Positions 37,506-46,684 are shown, numbered from the stretch's first letter. The stretch is 64,000 bases of DNA from Pseudomonas oryzihabitans (GCF_007665395.1 NZ_VDND01000013.1:124001-188000), one strand, 5' to 3'. Program-made: numbers and translations. Notes: a model not told the origin generated them from the sequence alone.

Positions 37506-38504
37506 TCATGACGGGGTGTTTCCCTGAGCCGGGCGCGCGAACTGGCGCACCTGGATCTGAAAGCCGTTGCGCAGGCCGAGGTAGAGGCTTTCGCCCGCCT
37601 GCAGGCCGGCGGCCTGGGCCCAGCGCGCCAGTTCGTCCTGCTCGAAGCCGAGCCAGAGATCGCCACAGGCGGCCCGTGCCCAGGTCTGGTCGTGGGGGCA
37701 GAGGTCGGTGATCACCAGGCTGCCGCCCGGGGCCACGCGCAGCGCCAGGCGCTGCAAGGCCTCCGCCGGCGCGGCGAGATGGTGCAGGACCATGTTGAGG
37801 ACTACACAATCGGCCTGCGGCAGCGGCTCGGCGAGGGCGTCGGCCAGCTGCAGTTCGACCTGCACGAGGCCGTTGCGCTGGCAGCGCTGGCGCGCCAGTT
37901 CGAGCATGGCCGGACTGTTGTCCACCGCCACCACCCGGGCGAAGCGCTGCGCCAGGTCCGGCAGGAAGGCGCCGTCGCCCGGGCCCACTTCCAGGGCGCA
38001 GCCACGGGGATCCAGGGCCAGCGCATCGAGCAGGCTGAGCAGGCCGTCGCGGTACTGCGGCAGGCTGGCGATGAGGTCCTGCTGGGCCTGGAATTTTTCC
38101 GCCACCCGGGCGAAGAAGTCGCGACTCACCGCCGCGCGCTGGGCATGCACCTCGCCGATCCGCGTCTGCACCGCGCTGGGCAGGGCCAGGGCGTCCACCT
38201 CTTCGAGCAGGGCGGCGTGCAGGGCGCCACCCAGGCCGCCGGGACGGGGCAGGGCGCGACGATAGAAGATGGCGTTGCCCTCGCGGCGGGTGGCCACCAG
38301 CTGGGCCTGGGCCAGCACCTTGAGATGGTGGCTGATGCCGGACTGGCCGGTGGCGAAGATCTGCGCCAGCTCCAGCACGCCGAAGGAGGCGCTGTGCAGG
38401 GCGCGCAGGACGTTCAGGCGCAGGGGATCGCCACCGGCCTTGCACAGGGCGGCGAGGGTATCTCCTGGTTCCTGGCCGAGCGCCGGCACGCGTAGCGGAT
38501 TCAT
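37506..38504 (-). CDS. ArsR-type regulator fused to SAM-dependent methyltransferase
   Basis: 332 aa. Winged HTH of the ArsR family (about 20-85: LRLNVLRALHSASFGVLELAQ, SGISHHLKVLAQAQLV) followed by a class I methyltransferase domain (about 150-290: ALEVGPGDGAFLPDLAQRF, VVAVDNSPAML, LNMVLHHLAAPAEALQ). The methyltransferase fold can bind SAM or SAH, so it may sense methyl-cycle status and control metK downstream, like SahR-type regulators; inference. A perfect palindrome 45 bp before the start is a candidate operator. Confidence 0.9.
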   Translation of the reverse strand: MNPLRVPALGQEPGDTLAALCKAGGDPLRLNVLRALHSASFGVLELAQIFATGQSGISHHLKVLAQAQLVATRREGNAIFYRRALPRPGGLGGALHAALLEEVDALALPSAVQTRIGEVHAQRAAVSRDFFARVAEKFQAQQDLIASLPQYRDGLLSLLDALALDPRGCALEVGPGDGAFLPDLAQRFARVVAVDNSPAMLELARQRCQRNGLVQVELQLADALAEPLPQADCVVLNMVLHHLAAPAEALQRLALRVAPGGSLVITDLCPHDQTWARAACGDLWLGFEQDELARWAQAAGLQAGESLYLGLRNGFQIQVRQFARPAQGNTPS

Positions 38505-38548
38505 GGGGCGCTAGTCTAGAGACCCGTCCCGGGCCTCGCAAGAAAAGC

Positions 38549-38564
38549 ATCAAAAAGTTTTGAT
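38549..38564. promoter_or_regulatory. Palindromic operator candidate (ATCAAAA-AG-TTTTGAT)
   Basis: Perfect 7-bp arms in the divergent region between the ArsR-methyltransferase gene and the pqi operon. Position and symmetry fit an autoregulatory ArsR-family site. Confidence 0.6.
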
Positions 38565-38590
38565 ACTTGTCCGGCGCCGTGACCCGCGCA

Positions 38591-38663
38591 TACCTTCGTC
38601 GAGGAAGGTAAGATGCCGGAGCCGTTTGGCCTGCGGTCGTCGCGGGCCTGCGGTAACGACCGC
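38591..38663 (+). other. Structured leader before pqiA
   Basis: Two hairpins: TACCTTC-GTCGAG-GAAGGTA (38591-38610), which would sequester a GAGGAAGG Shine-Dalgarno-like run before the ATG at 38613, and GCGGTCGT-N15-ACGACCGC (38633-38663). Either a regulatory leader or the 5' end of a longer first protein. Confidence 0.45.
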
Positions 38664-38717
38664 GAGACGCGCGCGTCCAACGTGCAGCCCCTTCAGGAGC
38701 GCCACCCGAGTAGCCCC

Positions 38718-39359
38718 ATGTCCGTCCAGCCATCATCCCCTTCCGCGCCTGCCGCCGGTACGCGCCTGGTGATCTGCGAGCACTGCGATTCCGTGCATCG
38801 CCTGGAGCCGCTCGCCGCGGGCGAGCGGGCGCATTGCCTGCGCTGTGGCGCCTTGCTCTACCGCGCCAGTCGGCTGGACATCCAGGGCCTGCTGGCGCTG
38901 GCCATCGCCGCGGCGGTGCTGTTCGTCATCGCCAACGTCGGCCCCATCCTGCAACTGAGTTTCCGCGGCCTGCACAGCGAGGCGACGCTGCTGGAATCGG
39001 TGGTCGCCATGAGCCGTGGCTTCGCCGGCCCCATGGCGCTGGTGGTGGCCATGACCCTGTTCGTGGTGCCGCTGCTGCAGATCCTGCTGCTGCTCTGGGT
39101 GCTCGGCTTCGCCCAGGCCGGCCGTCGCGCGCCGGGCTTCGCCACGGCCATGGTCACCCTGCACTACCTGCGCCCCTGGAGCATGATCGAGGTCTTCGTG
39201 CTCGGCGCCCTGGTGGCGGTGATCAAGCTGGCCGGCCTGCTGCACGTGGTGGTGGGCCTGGGCCTGTTCGGCATGATCGGGTTGATGGTGGTGCTGCTGA
39301 TCATCGCCAAGCGCGACCTGCACCCGCTGTGGGACGCCGTCGGGGAGCGCGAGTCGTGA
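38718..39359 (+). CDS. pqiA: Paraquat-inducible protein A homologue, first half
   Basis: 213 aa from ATG 38718. N-terminal zinc-ribbon Cys pairs C20/C23 and C40/C43 (ICEHCD, HCLRCG), then four transmembrane helices. E. coli PqiA carries two such units in one chain; here they are two genes. PqiA is the inner-membrane partner of the MCE protein PqiB. The start is ambiguous: ATG 38613 has the better ribosome site (GAGGAAGG) but would add 35 low-complexity residues. First gene of a four-gene overlapping operon. Confidence 0.85.
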   Translation: MSVQPSSPSAPAAGTRLVICEHCDSVHRLEPLAAGERAHCLRCGALLYRASRLDIQGLLALAIAAAVLFVIANVGPILQLSFRGLHSEATLLESVVAMSRGFAGPMALVVAMTLFVVPLLQILLLLWVLGFAQAGRRAPGFATAMVTLHYLRPWSMIEVFVLGALVAVIKLAGLLHVVVGLGLFGMIGLMVVLLIIAKRDLHPLWDAVGERES

Positions 39360-39997
39360 GCGCGCCCCAGCTGCCGCCGCGCGCCGCCGAGCTCGGCCTC
39401 TGCCTGTGCCACGTCTGCGGCAACGTCTGCAGCGCGCCGCGCCGCCACAAGGCCGGCTGCCCGCGCTGCGGCTCGGCGCTGCACCGGCGCAAGCCGAACG
39501 TCTATGCCAAGACCTGGGCCTACCTGCTCGCCGCGCTGATCCTCTATATCCCGGCCAATACCCTGCCGGTGATGTTCACCGGTACCCTGGGCCGCGGTAC
39601 GGAGAGCACCATTCTCGAAGGGGTGATCGAATTCTGGGAGAACGGCTCCTGGGGCGTCGCCCTGGTCATCTTCATCGCCAGCGTGGCGGTGCCCTCCATC
39701 AAGTTCCTGGTGCTCGGCACCCTGCTGGTGAGTTGCCAGAGACACAGCGACTGGGCGATGGCCCAGCGCGCCCGGCTCTATCGCTTCGTCGAGCTGATCG
39801 GCTACTGGTCGATGCTCGACGTCATCGTGGTGGCCCTGGTCTCGGCGCTGGTGCATTTCGGTGCCCTGAGTTCGGCAGCGCCGCGCCTGGGTATCGTGTT
39901 CTTTGGTTTCGTGGTGGTGCTGACGATGCTCGCCGCGATGAGTTTCGATCCCCGCTTGATCTGGGATGCAGAGGTGAACGATGACGGACAGGCATGA
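39356..39997 (+). CDS. pqiA: Paraquat-inducible protein A homologue, second half
   Basis: 213 aa. The GTG start at 39356 overlaps the preceding stop (GTGA), preceded by GGGAG. Zinc-ribbon cysteines near 16-21 and 35-38 (CLCHVCG, CPRCGS), then four helices (YLLAALILYIPANTLPVMF; GVALVIFIASVAVPSIKFL; YWSMLDVIVVALVSALV; LGIVFFGFVVVLTMLAAMS). It ends 17 bp inside pqiB. Together with the first half it reconstitutes the two-module PqiA. Confidence 0.88.
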   Translation: MSAPQLPPRAAELGLCLCHVCGNVCSAPRRHKAGCPRCGSALHRRKPNVYAKTWAYLLAALILYIPANTLPVMFTGTLGRGTESTILEGVIEFWENGSWGVALVIFIASVAVPSIKFLVLGTLLVSCQRHSDWAMAQRARLYRFVELIGYWSMLDVIVVALVSALVHFGALSSAAPRLGIVFFGFVVVLTMLAAMSFDPRLIWDAEVNDDGQA

Positions 39998-41627
39998 ACC
40001 CGACGCCCTGGCGCCTACCCCCGAGGTACGCCGCAGTCGCTGGAGCGTATCGCTGATCTGGCTGGTGCCCATCGTGGCGGCCCTGATCGGGCTGTCCATG
40101 GTGGTGCACAGCTGGGCGTCGCGCGGGCCGAGCATCACCGTGACCTTCCTCACCGCCGAGGGCCTGGAAGCCGGCAAGACCCAGGTGAAGTACAAGAACG
40201 TGGTGATCGGCACCGTCAGCGACATCCAGCTGGCCCCGGATCGCAACCGGGTGATCACCACCATCGAGCTGGAAAAGTCCGCCGAGGGCTTCGCCACCAA
40301 GGACGCGCGCTTCTGGGTGGTACGGCCGCGCTTTGGCGTGAACGGCGTCTCCGGGGTGGATACCCTGGTCTCGGGTGCCTTCATCGGTGCCGACATCGGC
40401 AGTTCCACCGAGACGCAGCGTGACTTCCGGGGCCTGGAGCAGCCTCCGGCGCTGATCCATGGCGCCTCCGGCAAGAGATTCATCGTCACCGCCGACGACA
40501 TCGGCTCGCTGGACGTGGGTTCGCCGGTCTATTACCGGCGTATCCAGGTCGGCCGGGTGGTGTCCTTCCATCTCAACCAGGACGGCAAGGGCGTCAGTGC
40601 GCAGATCTTCATCGACTCGCCCTATGACCGCTTCGTCACCGCCAACAGCCGCTTCTGGAACGCCAGCGGGGTCGACGTCTCGCTCAGCGCCTCCGGCCTC
40701 AAGCTCAATACCCAGTCGCTGGCCACGGTGGTGGCGGGCGGTATCGCCTTCGTCACCCCCGAATGGCCCAAGGATCCGCAGGAAGCCAAGGAAGACCAGG
40801 ACTTCACCCTGTTCGATGACCAGACCAGCGCCCTGGCCCCGCCGGACGGCGAGCCGCACTACATCCGCATGAGATTCCAGCAGTCGCTGCGCGGCCTGGC
40901 CACCGGCGCGCCGGTGGAATTCCTCGGTATGAATGTCGGTCGGGTGGTTTCCCTGACGCCGGATTACGACCACCAGCAGGACGATTTCTCGCTGATCGTC
41001 GGTGCGGTGATCTATCCGCAACGCCTCGGCGAGGTCGGCAAGCGCCTGGAAGCCGAGGACCGCGACGGCAAGCTGTTCGCCGGCTGGGTGGCGCGCGGCC
41101 TGCGCGCCCAGGCGCGCACCGGCAACCTGCTCACCGGGCAGCTCTACATCTCCATCGACTTCATCCCCAATGCGCCCAAGGTGGCCTTCAATCCCAAGGC
41201 GCAGCCGCTGGTCATCCCCACCGTCACCGGCAGCTTCGACCGCCTGCAGGAGCAGATGGCCGGCATCGTCAACAAGATCGACAAGATCCCCTTCGACTCC
41301 ATCGGCAAGAATCTTGACACCAGCCTGGCCCAGCTCAGCGGGACCCTCAAGCAACTCAACGCCGGCGTCCTGCCGCAGCTGACCACCACCCTGATGGGCG
41401 TGCAGCAGCTCACCGGCAGCGCCAGCCAGAGCCTCGGCGCCGACTCGCCGGTGCAGCAGAACCTGAGCCAGACGCTCGAGGAAATGCAGCGCATGGCGCG
41501 CTCCCTGCGCGTCTTCGGCGACTACCTCGGCCGCCATCCGGAATCCCTGATCCGCGGCCTGGTGACCGATCCCGCGCCCAAGTTCGAGCCGGGTTCCCGC
41601 GATCCCGCCAAAGGAAAACTGCAATGA
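39981..41627 (+). CDS. pqiB: PqiB-type MCE lipid-transport protein
   Basis: 548 aa. One N-terminal TM helix (about 22-45, SLIWLVPIVAALIGLSMVV) and three MCE repeats (ITVTFLTAEGLEAGKTQVKYKNVVIGTV; FIVTADDIGSLDVGSPVYYRRIQVGRV; HYIRMRFQQSLRGLATGAPVEFLGMNVGRV), then a C-terminal helical region that in E. coli forms a needle across the periplasm. The PqiABC system moves phospholipid between membranes. Overlaps both neighbours. Confidence 0.93.
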   Translation: MTDRHEPDALAPTPEVRRSRWSVSLIWLVPIVAALIGLSMVVHSWASRGPSITVTFLTAEGLEAGKTQVKYKNVVIGTVSDIQLAPDRNRVITTIELEKSAEGFATKDARFWVVRPRFGVNGVSGVDTLVSGAFIGADIGSSTETQRDFRGLEQPPALIHGASGKRFIVTADDIGSLDVGSPVYYRRIQVGRVVSFHLNQDGKGVSAQIFIDSPYDRFVTANSRFWNASGVDVSLSASGLKLNTQSLATVVAGGIAFVTPEWPKDPQEAKEDQDFTLFDDQTSALAPPDGEPHYIRMRFQQSLRGLATGAPVEFLGMNVGRVVSLTPDYDHQQDDFSLIVGAVIYPQRLGEVGKRLEAEDRDGKLFAGWVARGLRAQARTGNLLTGQLYISIDFIPNAPKVAFNPKAQPLVIPTVTGSFDRLQEQMAGIVNKIDKIPFDSIGKNLDTSLAQLSGTLKQLNAGVLPQLTTTLMGVQQLTGSASQSLGADSPVQQNLSQTLEEMQRMARSLRVFGDYLGRHPESLIRGLVTDPAPKFEPGSRDPAKGKLQ

Positions 41628-42223
41628 AGCGCCTGACCTGCCTGGCCCTGCCTCTGCTGTTGGCCGCCTGTTCCTCGAAGGCGCCGCTCAACTACCACAC
41701 CCTGACCAGCGCCGCCGCCCCGGACGCGGCCGGGCGTGCCGCCCCCTTTCGCTTCGCCCTGCAGGGCGTGTCGGTGCCGCCCCAGGCGGACCAGCCGCAA
41801 CTGGTGATCCGCCAGGGCGACGCCATCGCCCTGCTGGAAAACGAGCGCTGGATCGCCCCCCTGGCCGACGAGATCCGCAGTGCGCTGTCCGCCGACCTGT
41901 CCCAGGACCTGGGGACCCTCGACCTGGGCGATGCGCCGCGCGGCAGCGGTGCCCCGGTGCTGCGCATCAAGGTGGATGTGCAGCGCTTCGACTCCCAGCC
42001 GGGGCGCGGGGTGCAACAGGAGGCGCTGTGGACGCTGCGCCTGGCCGAGCCCGGCGGCGAGCGGGTGCTCACCTGTGGCAGCCGGATCCAGCAGCCGGCC
42101 GGCGCCGCCTATGCCGAGGTCGTCGCGGCCCATCGCCAGGCGCTGGCGCAGTTGGCCACGCGTATCGCGCCGGTCGCCCGGGCCTTCGTGGCCGACCCCG
42201 GGACGGCCTGCCCGGCCGGCTGA
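41624..42223 (+). CDS. pqiC: PqiC-type outer-membrane lipoprotein
   Basis: 199 aa. Lipoprotein signal with lipobox LLAAC (Cys16), DUF330/ABC-type lipoprotein features (NYHTLTSA, DEIRSALSADLSQDLG, RIKVDVQRFDSQPG). In E. coli PqiC anchors in the outer membrane and binds the tip of PqiB. Its ATG overlaps the pqiB stop (ATGA). Last gene of the operon; tkt follows after 83 bp with its own ribosome site. Confidence 0.9.
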   Translation: MKRLTCLALPLLLAACSSKAPLNYHTLTSAAAPDAAGRAAPFRFALQGVSVPPQADQPQLVIRQGDAIALLENERWIAPLADEIRSALSADLSQDLGTLDLGDAPRGSGAPVLRIKVDVQRFDSQPGRGVQQEALWTLRLAEPGGERVLTCGSRIQQPAGAAYAEVVAAHRQALAQLATRIAPVARAFVADPGTACPAG

Positions 42224-42306
42224 GCTGACAACGTCGATTGCTGGAAGTGCCCTGGCTGGGCCAGAATGATGGCCCCTTCGCTCTGCCTCTGCCAGGAGAC
42301 ACCGCA

Positions 42307-44304
42307 ATGCCCAGCCGTCGTGATCGAGCCAACGCCATCCGCGCCCTCAGCATGGATGCCGTGCAAAAAGCCAACAGCGGCCACCCCGGTGCCCCCATGG
42401 GCATGGCCGACATCGCCGAGGTGCTCTGGCACGATCAGCTCAAGCACAACCCTGGCAATCCCCAATGGGCCGACCGTGACCGCTTCGTGCTATCCAACGG
42501 CCATGGCTCCATGCTCATCTATTCGCTGCTGCACCTGTCGGGTTACGACCTGTCCATCGACGACCTGAAGAACTTCCGCCAGTTGCACAGCAAGACCCCG
42601 GGCCACCCGGAATACGGCTATGCCCCGGGCATCGAGACCACCACCGGGCCGCTGGGCCAGGGCATCGCCAACGCCGTGGGCTTCGCCTTGGCGGAAAAGG
42701 TCATGGCCGCCCAGTTCAACCGCGAGGGCCATAAGGTCGTCGACCACCACACCTACGCCTTCCTGGGCGATGGTTGCATGATGGAAGGCGTCTCCCATGA
42801 AGTCTGCTCCCTGGCCGGCACCCTGGGCCTGTCCAAGCTGATCGCCTTCTACGACGACAACGGCATCTCCATCGATGGCGAGGTCGAAGGCTGGTTCACC
42901 GACGACACCCCCAAGCGCTTCGAGAGCTACGGCTGGCAGGTGATCCGCAACGTCGACGGCCATGACGCCGACGAGATCAAGACCGCCCTGGACACCGCGC
43001 GCAAGAGCGACCAGCCCACCCTGATCTGCTGCAAGACGGTGATCGGCTACGGTGCGCCGCACAAGCAGGGCAAGGAAGAGTGCCACGGCGCGCCGCTGGG
43101 CAACGACGAGATCCAGGCCGCCCGCGAACTGCTCGGCTGGTCCCACGCGCCCTTCGAGATTCCCGCCGACATCTATGCCGAGTGGAGCGCCAAGGAGCGC
43201 GGCGCCGCAGCCGAGGCCGAGTGGAACCAGCGCTTCGCCGCCTACGCCGCTGCCCACCCGGAGCTGGCCGCCGAGTTCAAGCGGCGCATGGCCGGTGACC
43301 TGCCCGCCGACTTCGCCGAGCGCGCCGCCGCCTTCATCCAGGACGTCGCCACCAAGGGCGAGACCATCGCCAGCCGCAAGGCCAGCCAGAACGCCCTGCA
43401 GTTCTTCGGTCCGCTGCTGCCCGAGCTGCTCGGCGGTTCCGCCGACCTGGCCGGTTCCAACCTGACGCTTTGGAAGGGCGCCAAGGGCGTCACCGCCGAA
43501 GACGCCAGCGGCAACTATGTCCACTACGGCGTGCGTGAATTCGGCATGAGCGCCATCATGAACGGCGTCGCCCTGCACGGCGGCCTGGTGCCCTACGGCG
43601 CCACCTTCCTGATGTTCATGGAATACGCCCGCAACGCCGTGCGCATGTCCGCCCTGATGAAGCAGCGGGTGCTCTATGTCTTCACCCACGACTCCATCGG
43701 CCTCGGCGAAGACGGTCCGACCCACCAGCCGGTGGAGCAACTGGCCTCGCTGCGCTACACGCCCAACCTGGACACCTGGCGGCCGGCCGACGCGGTGGAA
43801 TCCGCCATCGCCTGGACCGCGGCCCTGGAGCGTCGCGACGGTCCCAGCGCGCTGATTTTCTCGCGCCAGAACCTGGCCCACAGCGTGCGCGACGAAGCCA
43901 CCCTGGGCAATGCCGCCCGGGGCGGCTACGTACTCAAGGACTGCGTCGGCGAGCCCGAGCTGATCTTCATCGCCACTGGCTCCGAAGTCGGTCTGGCGGT
44001 GCAGGCCTACGAGCGCCTGACCGCCGAAGGGCGCAACGTGCGCGTGGTCTCCATGCCCAGCACCAGCGTCTTCGACCGCCAGAGCCCCGAGTACCGCCAG
44101 CAGGTGCTGCCGGTGGAAGTCGGCGCGCGCATCGCCATCGAGGCCGGTATCGCCGACTTCTGGTACAAGTACGTCGGCCTCGACGGTCGTATCGTCGGCA
44201 TGCACACCTACGGCGAATCCGCTCCGGCGGCGGCGCTGTTCGAGCACTTCGGCTTCACCCTGGACAACGTCCTGGCGGTGGCTGGCGAGCTGCTCGAAGA
44301 CTGA
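42307..44304 (+). CDS. tkt: Transketolase
   Basis: 665 aa. Thiamine-diphosphate binding GDGCMMEGVSHEVCSLAGTL (residues ~155-174), NSGHPGAPMGMA near the N-terminus and FTHDSIGLGEDGPTHQPVEQL in the pyrimidine domain. Interconverts pentose and triose/hexose phosphates. ATG 42307 follows AGGAG. In Pseudomonas tkt normally sits close to epd-pgk-fba; here a ~7-kb minus-strand block intervenes. Strong terminator downstream. Confidence 0.99.
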   Translation: MPSRRDRANAIRALSMDAVQKANSGHPGAPMGMADIAEVLWHDQLKHNPGNPQWADRDRFVLSNGHGSMLIYSLLHLSGYDLSIDDLKNFRQLHSKTPGHPEYGYAPGIETTTGPLGQGIANAVGFALAEKVMAAQFNREGHKVVDHHTYAFLGDGCMMEGVSHEVCSLAGTLGLSKLIAFYDDNGISIDGEVEGWFTDDTPKRFESYGWQVIRNVDGHDADEIKTALDTARKSDQPTLICCKTVIGYGAPHKQGKEECHGAPLGNDEIQAARELLGWSHAPFEIPADIYAEWSAKERGAAAEAEWNQRFAAYAAAHPELAAEFKRRMAGDLPADFAERAAAFIQDVATKGETIASRKASQNALQFFGPLLPELLGGSADLAGSNLTLWKGAKGVTAEDASGNYVHYGVREFGMSAIMNGVALHGGLVPYGATFLMFMEYARNAVRMSALMKQRVLYVFTHDSIGLGEDGPTHQPVEQLASLRYTPNLDTWRPADAVESAIAWTAALERRDGPSALIFSRQNLAHSVRDEATLGNAARGGYVLKDCVGEPELIFIATGSEVGLAVQAYERLTAEGRNVRVVSMPSTSVFDRQSPEYRQQVLPVEVGARIAIEAGIADFWYKYVGLDGRIVGMHTYGESAPAAALFEHFGFTLDNVLAVAGELLED

Positions 44305-44317
44305 GCGCGACCCTGAT

Positions 44318-44354
44318 AGACCAACGCCACGCCTTCGCGTGGCGTTGGTCTTTG
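44318..44354 (+). terminator. Terminator of tkt
   Basis: AGACCAACGCCACGC-CTTC-GCGTGGCGTTGGTCT, a perfect 15-bp stem with short T tract (TCTTTGT). Confidence 0.85.
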
Positions 44355-44517
44355 TGGGGGATGGTTTTTGTCGTCCAGGAGAGGCGCGCGCGGCCATGGT
44401 GGTCCGCCGATGCGGCTTCTCCTGTGAATACCCAGCTGCCCGTAGGCGCGGTCGCTACGACGCACCGGCAGGGCTGCGATGGCACGGCCGGCTGCCAGCA
44501 CCGGCCTCAGGCTCCCT

Positions 44518-45015
44518 TCAGAACAACGCCGCGCTGCGTGGCAGCGCCCCTTCCAGCTCCAGCAGGAACTGCTTGGTCGGCAGGCCGCCACCGAAACCGG
44601 TGAGGGCGCCGGAGGCGCCTATCACCCGGTGGCAGGGTAGGACGATGGGCAGCGGATTGCGGCCATTGGCGGCGCCCACCGCCCGCATCGCCTGCGGGCG
44701 GCCGAGGTGGCGGGCCAACTGGCCGTAGCTCCAGGTCTGGCCATGGGGAATCCGCGCCAGGGCCTGCCAGACGTCCACCTGGAAGGGGGTGCCGCGCGGC
44801 GCCAGGGGCAGCTCGAAGGTCTGCCGACGCCCAGCGAAATACTCGCCGAGCTGCTGGCAGGCCCGTTCCAGGATGGGGTGTTCGGCGGCGACCCAGCTGG
44901 CGTCGCGCTTGGCCAGGTAGCGATTCTCGGGAAATTCCACCACGCGCAGGCCATCGTCGTCGGCGGCCAGGGTGAGGGGACCTATGGGGCTGTCCAGCAG
45001 GCAATAGGCGATCAT
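44518..45015 (-). CDS. ogt: Methylated-DNA--protein-cysteine methyltransferase
   Basis: 165 aa. Acceptor Cys128 in LPCHRVIG, with the upstream HTH segment YGQLARHLGRPQAMRAVG. Removes O6-alkyl groups from guanine by suicide transfer. ATG 45015 overlaps the stop of the Ada-AlkA gene (ATGA), so the two repair activities are made together. Ogt-type by length and lack of an Ada domain. Confidence 0.93.
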   Translation of the reverse strand: MIAYCLLDSPIGPLTLAADDDGLRVVEFPENRYLAKRDASWVAAEHPILERACQQLGEYFAGRRQTFELPLAPRGTPFQVDVWQALARIPHGQTWSYGQLARHLGRPQAMRAVGAANGRNPLPIVLPCHRVIGASGALTGFGGGLPTKQFLLELEGALPRSAALF

Positions 45016-46550
45016 CGCGGCGACTCCTCGGCGAGGCGGGTAGGAACGGGTTCGGCAGGCGCCTCGGCGGGCGCCTTCCAGGTGGCTTCGCGCCAGACCT
45101 GCATGACCCCGTAGGCGCGCCAGGGTCGCCAGGCTTCGGCGCGGGCGTACAGCGCCTTGGCGGTGAGGCGCTCGCCGGGTGGTGCCAGGCGTTTCTGCAA
45201 CACCAGGTCTTCCACCGGGCAGGCATCGGGATGGGCCAGGGCGCGCAGGGCGATGTACTGGGCGGTCCAGGGGCCGATGCCCTTGAGGGCGATCCAGCGA
45301 CGGGCGAAGTCGTCCAGGGTGCGGCCGGTGTCGAAGTCCACCTCGCCGGCGCGCAAGGCCCGGGCCACGGTCCCCAGGGTACCGGCGCGGGCGCGGATCA
45401 GGCCGAGGCCGGTGAGCTCTTCCAGGGCGGCATCGGCCAGGGCATCCACCGTGGGAAAGAAGTGGTGCAGGCCCGCCGGCGGACGACCGGCCGCAGGGGC
45501 GGGCTCGCCCCAGGGGCGGCCGAAGCGCTGCACCACCCGGGCGGTCATGGTGGTGGCCGCCACCACGCTGACCTGCTGGCCGATGACGGCGCGCACGGCG
45601 ATCTCGAAGCCGTCCCAGCCGCTGGGCAGGCGCAGGCCGGGGCGGCGGGCCACCAGCTCGGCCAGGGTCGGATCGACCGCCAGGCCCTGGGCGATGGCCT
45701 CGGGATCGGCATCCAGGTCGAACATGCGGCGAATGCGCGCCACCGCGGCCTGCAGTTCGCCCGGCAGAGCCCCGTGCAGCTCCAGGCGCAGCGCCGGCGT
45801 GTTGGCGTCCCAGGCCGAGACGCGCAGCCAGCCCGGTTGCTCGGGCGTGCCTATCACCCGGGCGTAGCTGGCATCGTCCAGCACCTCGACGCCGGGCAGG
45901 GCATGACCGCGGAGGAAATCCAGCTGGGCGACGAAGTCGTAGGGTGGGCGATAGGCCAGGCGCAGGACTAGCACCGGCGAGGCCGCGGCCTGGCCCTTGC
46001 GCAGCTGGCTGGGGGCCAGGCCGTAGGCGTCGCGAAAGGCGGTGTTGAAGCGTCGCAGGCTGCCGAAGCCGGCGGCCAGGGCCACCTCGGTGACCGGCAG
46101 CGGGGTCTCGCTGAGCAACTGCTTGGCGAACAGCAGTCGGCGGGTGGTCAGCACCGCCAGGGGCGCGGCGCCCAGGCGCTCGACGAACAGCCGGCGCAGC
46201 TGGCGTTCGCTGAGGTCGAGGCGGGCGGCGAGGGCGGGCAGGCCGCCGTCGTCCAGGCCTTCGTCCATCAAGCGCAGAGCGCGGGCCAGGGTGGCATCGC
46301 CGCGCTGCCAATGGCCGCCGGCGGGAGAGAGTTCCGGCCGGCACCTGAGGCAGGGTCGATAGCCGGCGGCTTCGGCGGCCGCGGCGCTGGGGTAGTAGCT
46401 GACGTTTTCCGGGCGTGGTGGCTGGGCCGGGCACACCGGCCGGCAATAGATGCCGGTGGTGAGCACCGCGGTGTAGAACAGACCGTCGAAACGCGGGTCC
46501 CGCGCCAGGCGGGCGCGTTCGAAGGCGGGAATGTCAGGGAAGGCGTTCAT
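45012..46550 (-). CDS. Ada-type regulator fused to AlkA 3-methyladenine glycosylase
   Basis: 512 aa. N-terminal Ada zinc/methyl-phosphotriester domain with C36, C40, C67 and C70 (TGIYCRPVCPA, PCLRCRP), AraC HTH (about 90-185: RLFVERLGAAPLAVL), and AlkA glycosylase (about 195-480) with HhH GIGPWTAQYIALRAL and catalytic Asp in PVEDLVLQ. It both senses methylated phosphate and excises alkylated bases; the O6-methylguanine domain of Ada is supplied by the coupled ogt. Such Ada-AlkA fusions are known in bacteria. Confidence 0.92.
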   Translation of the reverse strand: MNAFPDIPAFERARLARDPRFDGLFYTAVLTTGIYCRPVCPAQPPRPENVSYYPSAAAAEAAGYRPCLRCRPELSPAGGHWQRGDATLARALRLMDEGLDDGGLPALAARLDLSERQLRRLFVERLGAAPLAVLTTRRLLFAKQLLSETPLPVTEVALAAGFGSLRRFNTAFRDAYGLAPSQLRKGQAAASPVLVLRLAYRPPYDFVAQLDFLRGHALPGVEVLDDASYARVIGTPEQPGWLRVSAWDANTPALRLELHGALPGELQAAVARIRRMFDLDADPEAIAQGLAVDPTLAELVARRPGLRLPSGWDGFEIAVRAVIGQQVSVVAATTMTARVVQRFGRPWGEPAPAAGRPPAGLHHFFPTVDALADAALEELTGLGLIRARAGTLGTVARALRAGEVDFDTGRTLDDFARRWIALKGIGPWTAQYIALRALAHPDACPVEDLVLQKRLAPPGERLTAKALYARAEAWRPWRAYGVMQVWREATWKAPAEAPAEPVPTRLAEESPR

Positions 46551-46645
46551 GGCGGCAGGTTAGCACCGCCGGGGAAGGGGGGCTGGCCGTTTTCGGACGG
46601 GACCGCTGAGGTAGATAGCTATCGCGGCCATGGCTACGATGAACC

Positions 46646-46684
46646 GTAGGTTGGGCTGAGACAACTCCATTGTCGAAGCCCAAC
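46646..46684. repeat. GTAGGTTGGG dispersed inverted repeat
   Basis: GTAGGTTGGGCTGAG ... GAAGCCCAAC; preceded by a half REP (CTATCGCGGCCATGG) at 46617. Confidence 0.78.

Noticed and set aside
44352..44517. Possible short gene between tkt and ogt
   Set aside because: Contains only degenerate REP-like sequence (GCGCGGCCATGGTGG, CCCGTAGGCGCGG); no supported frame.
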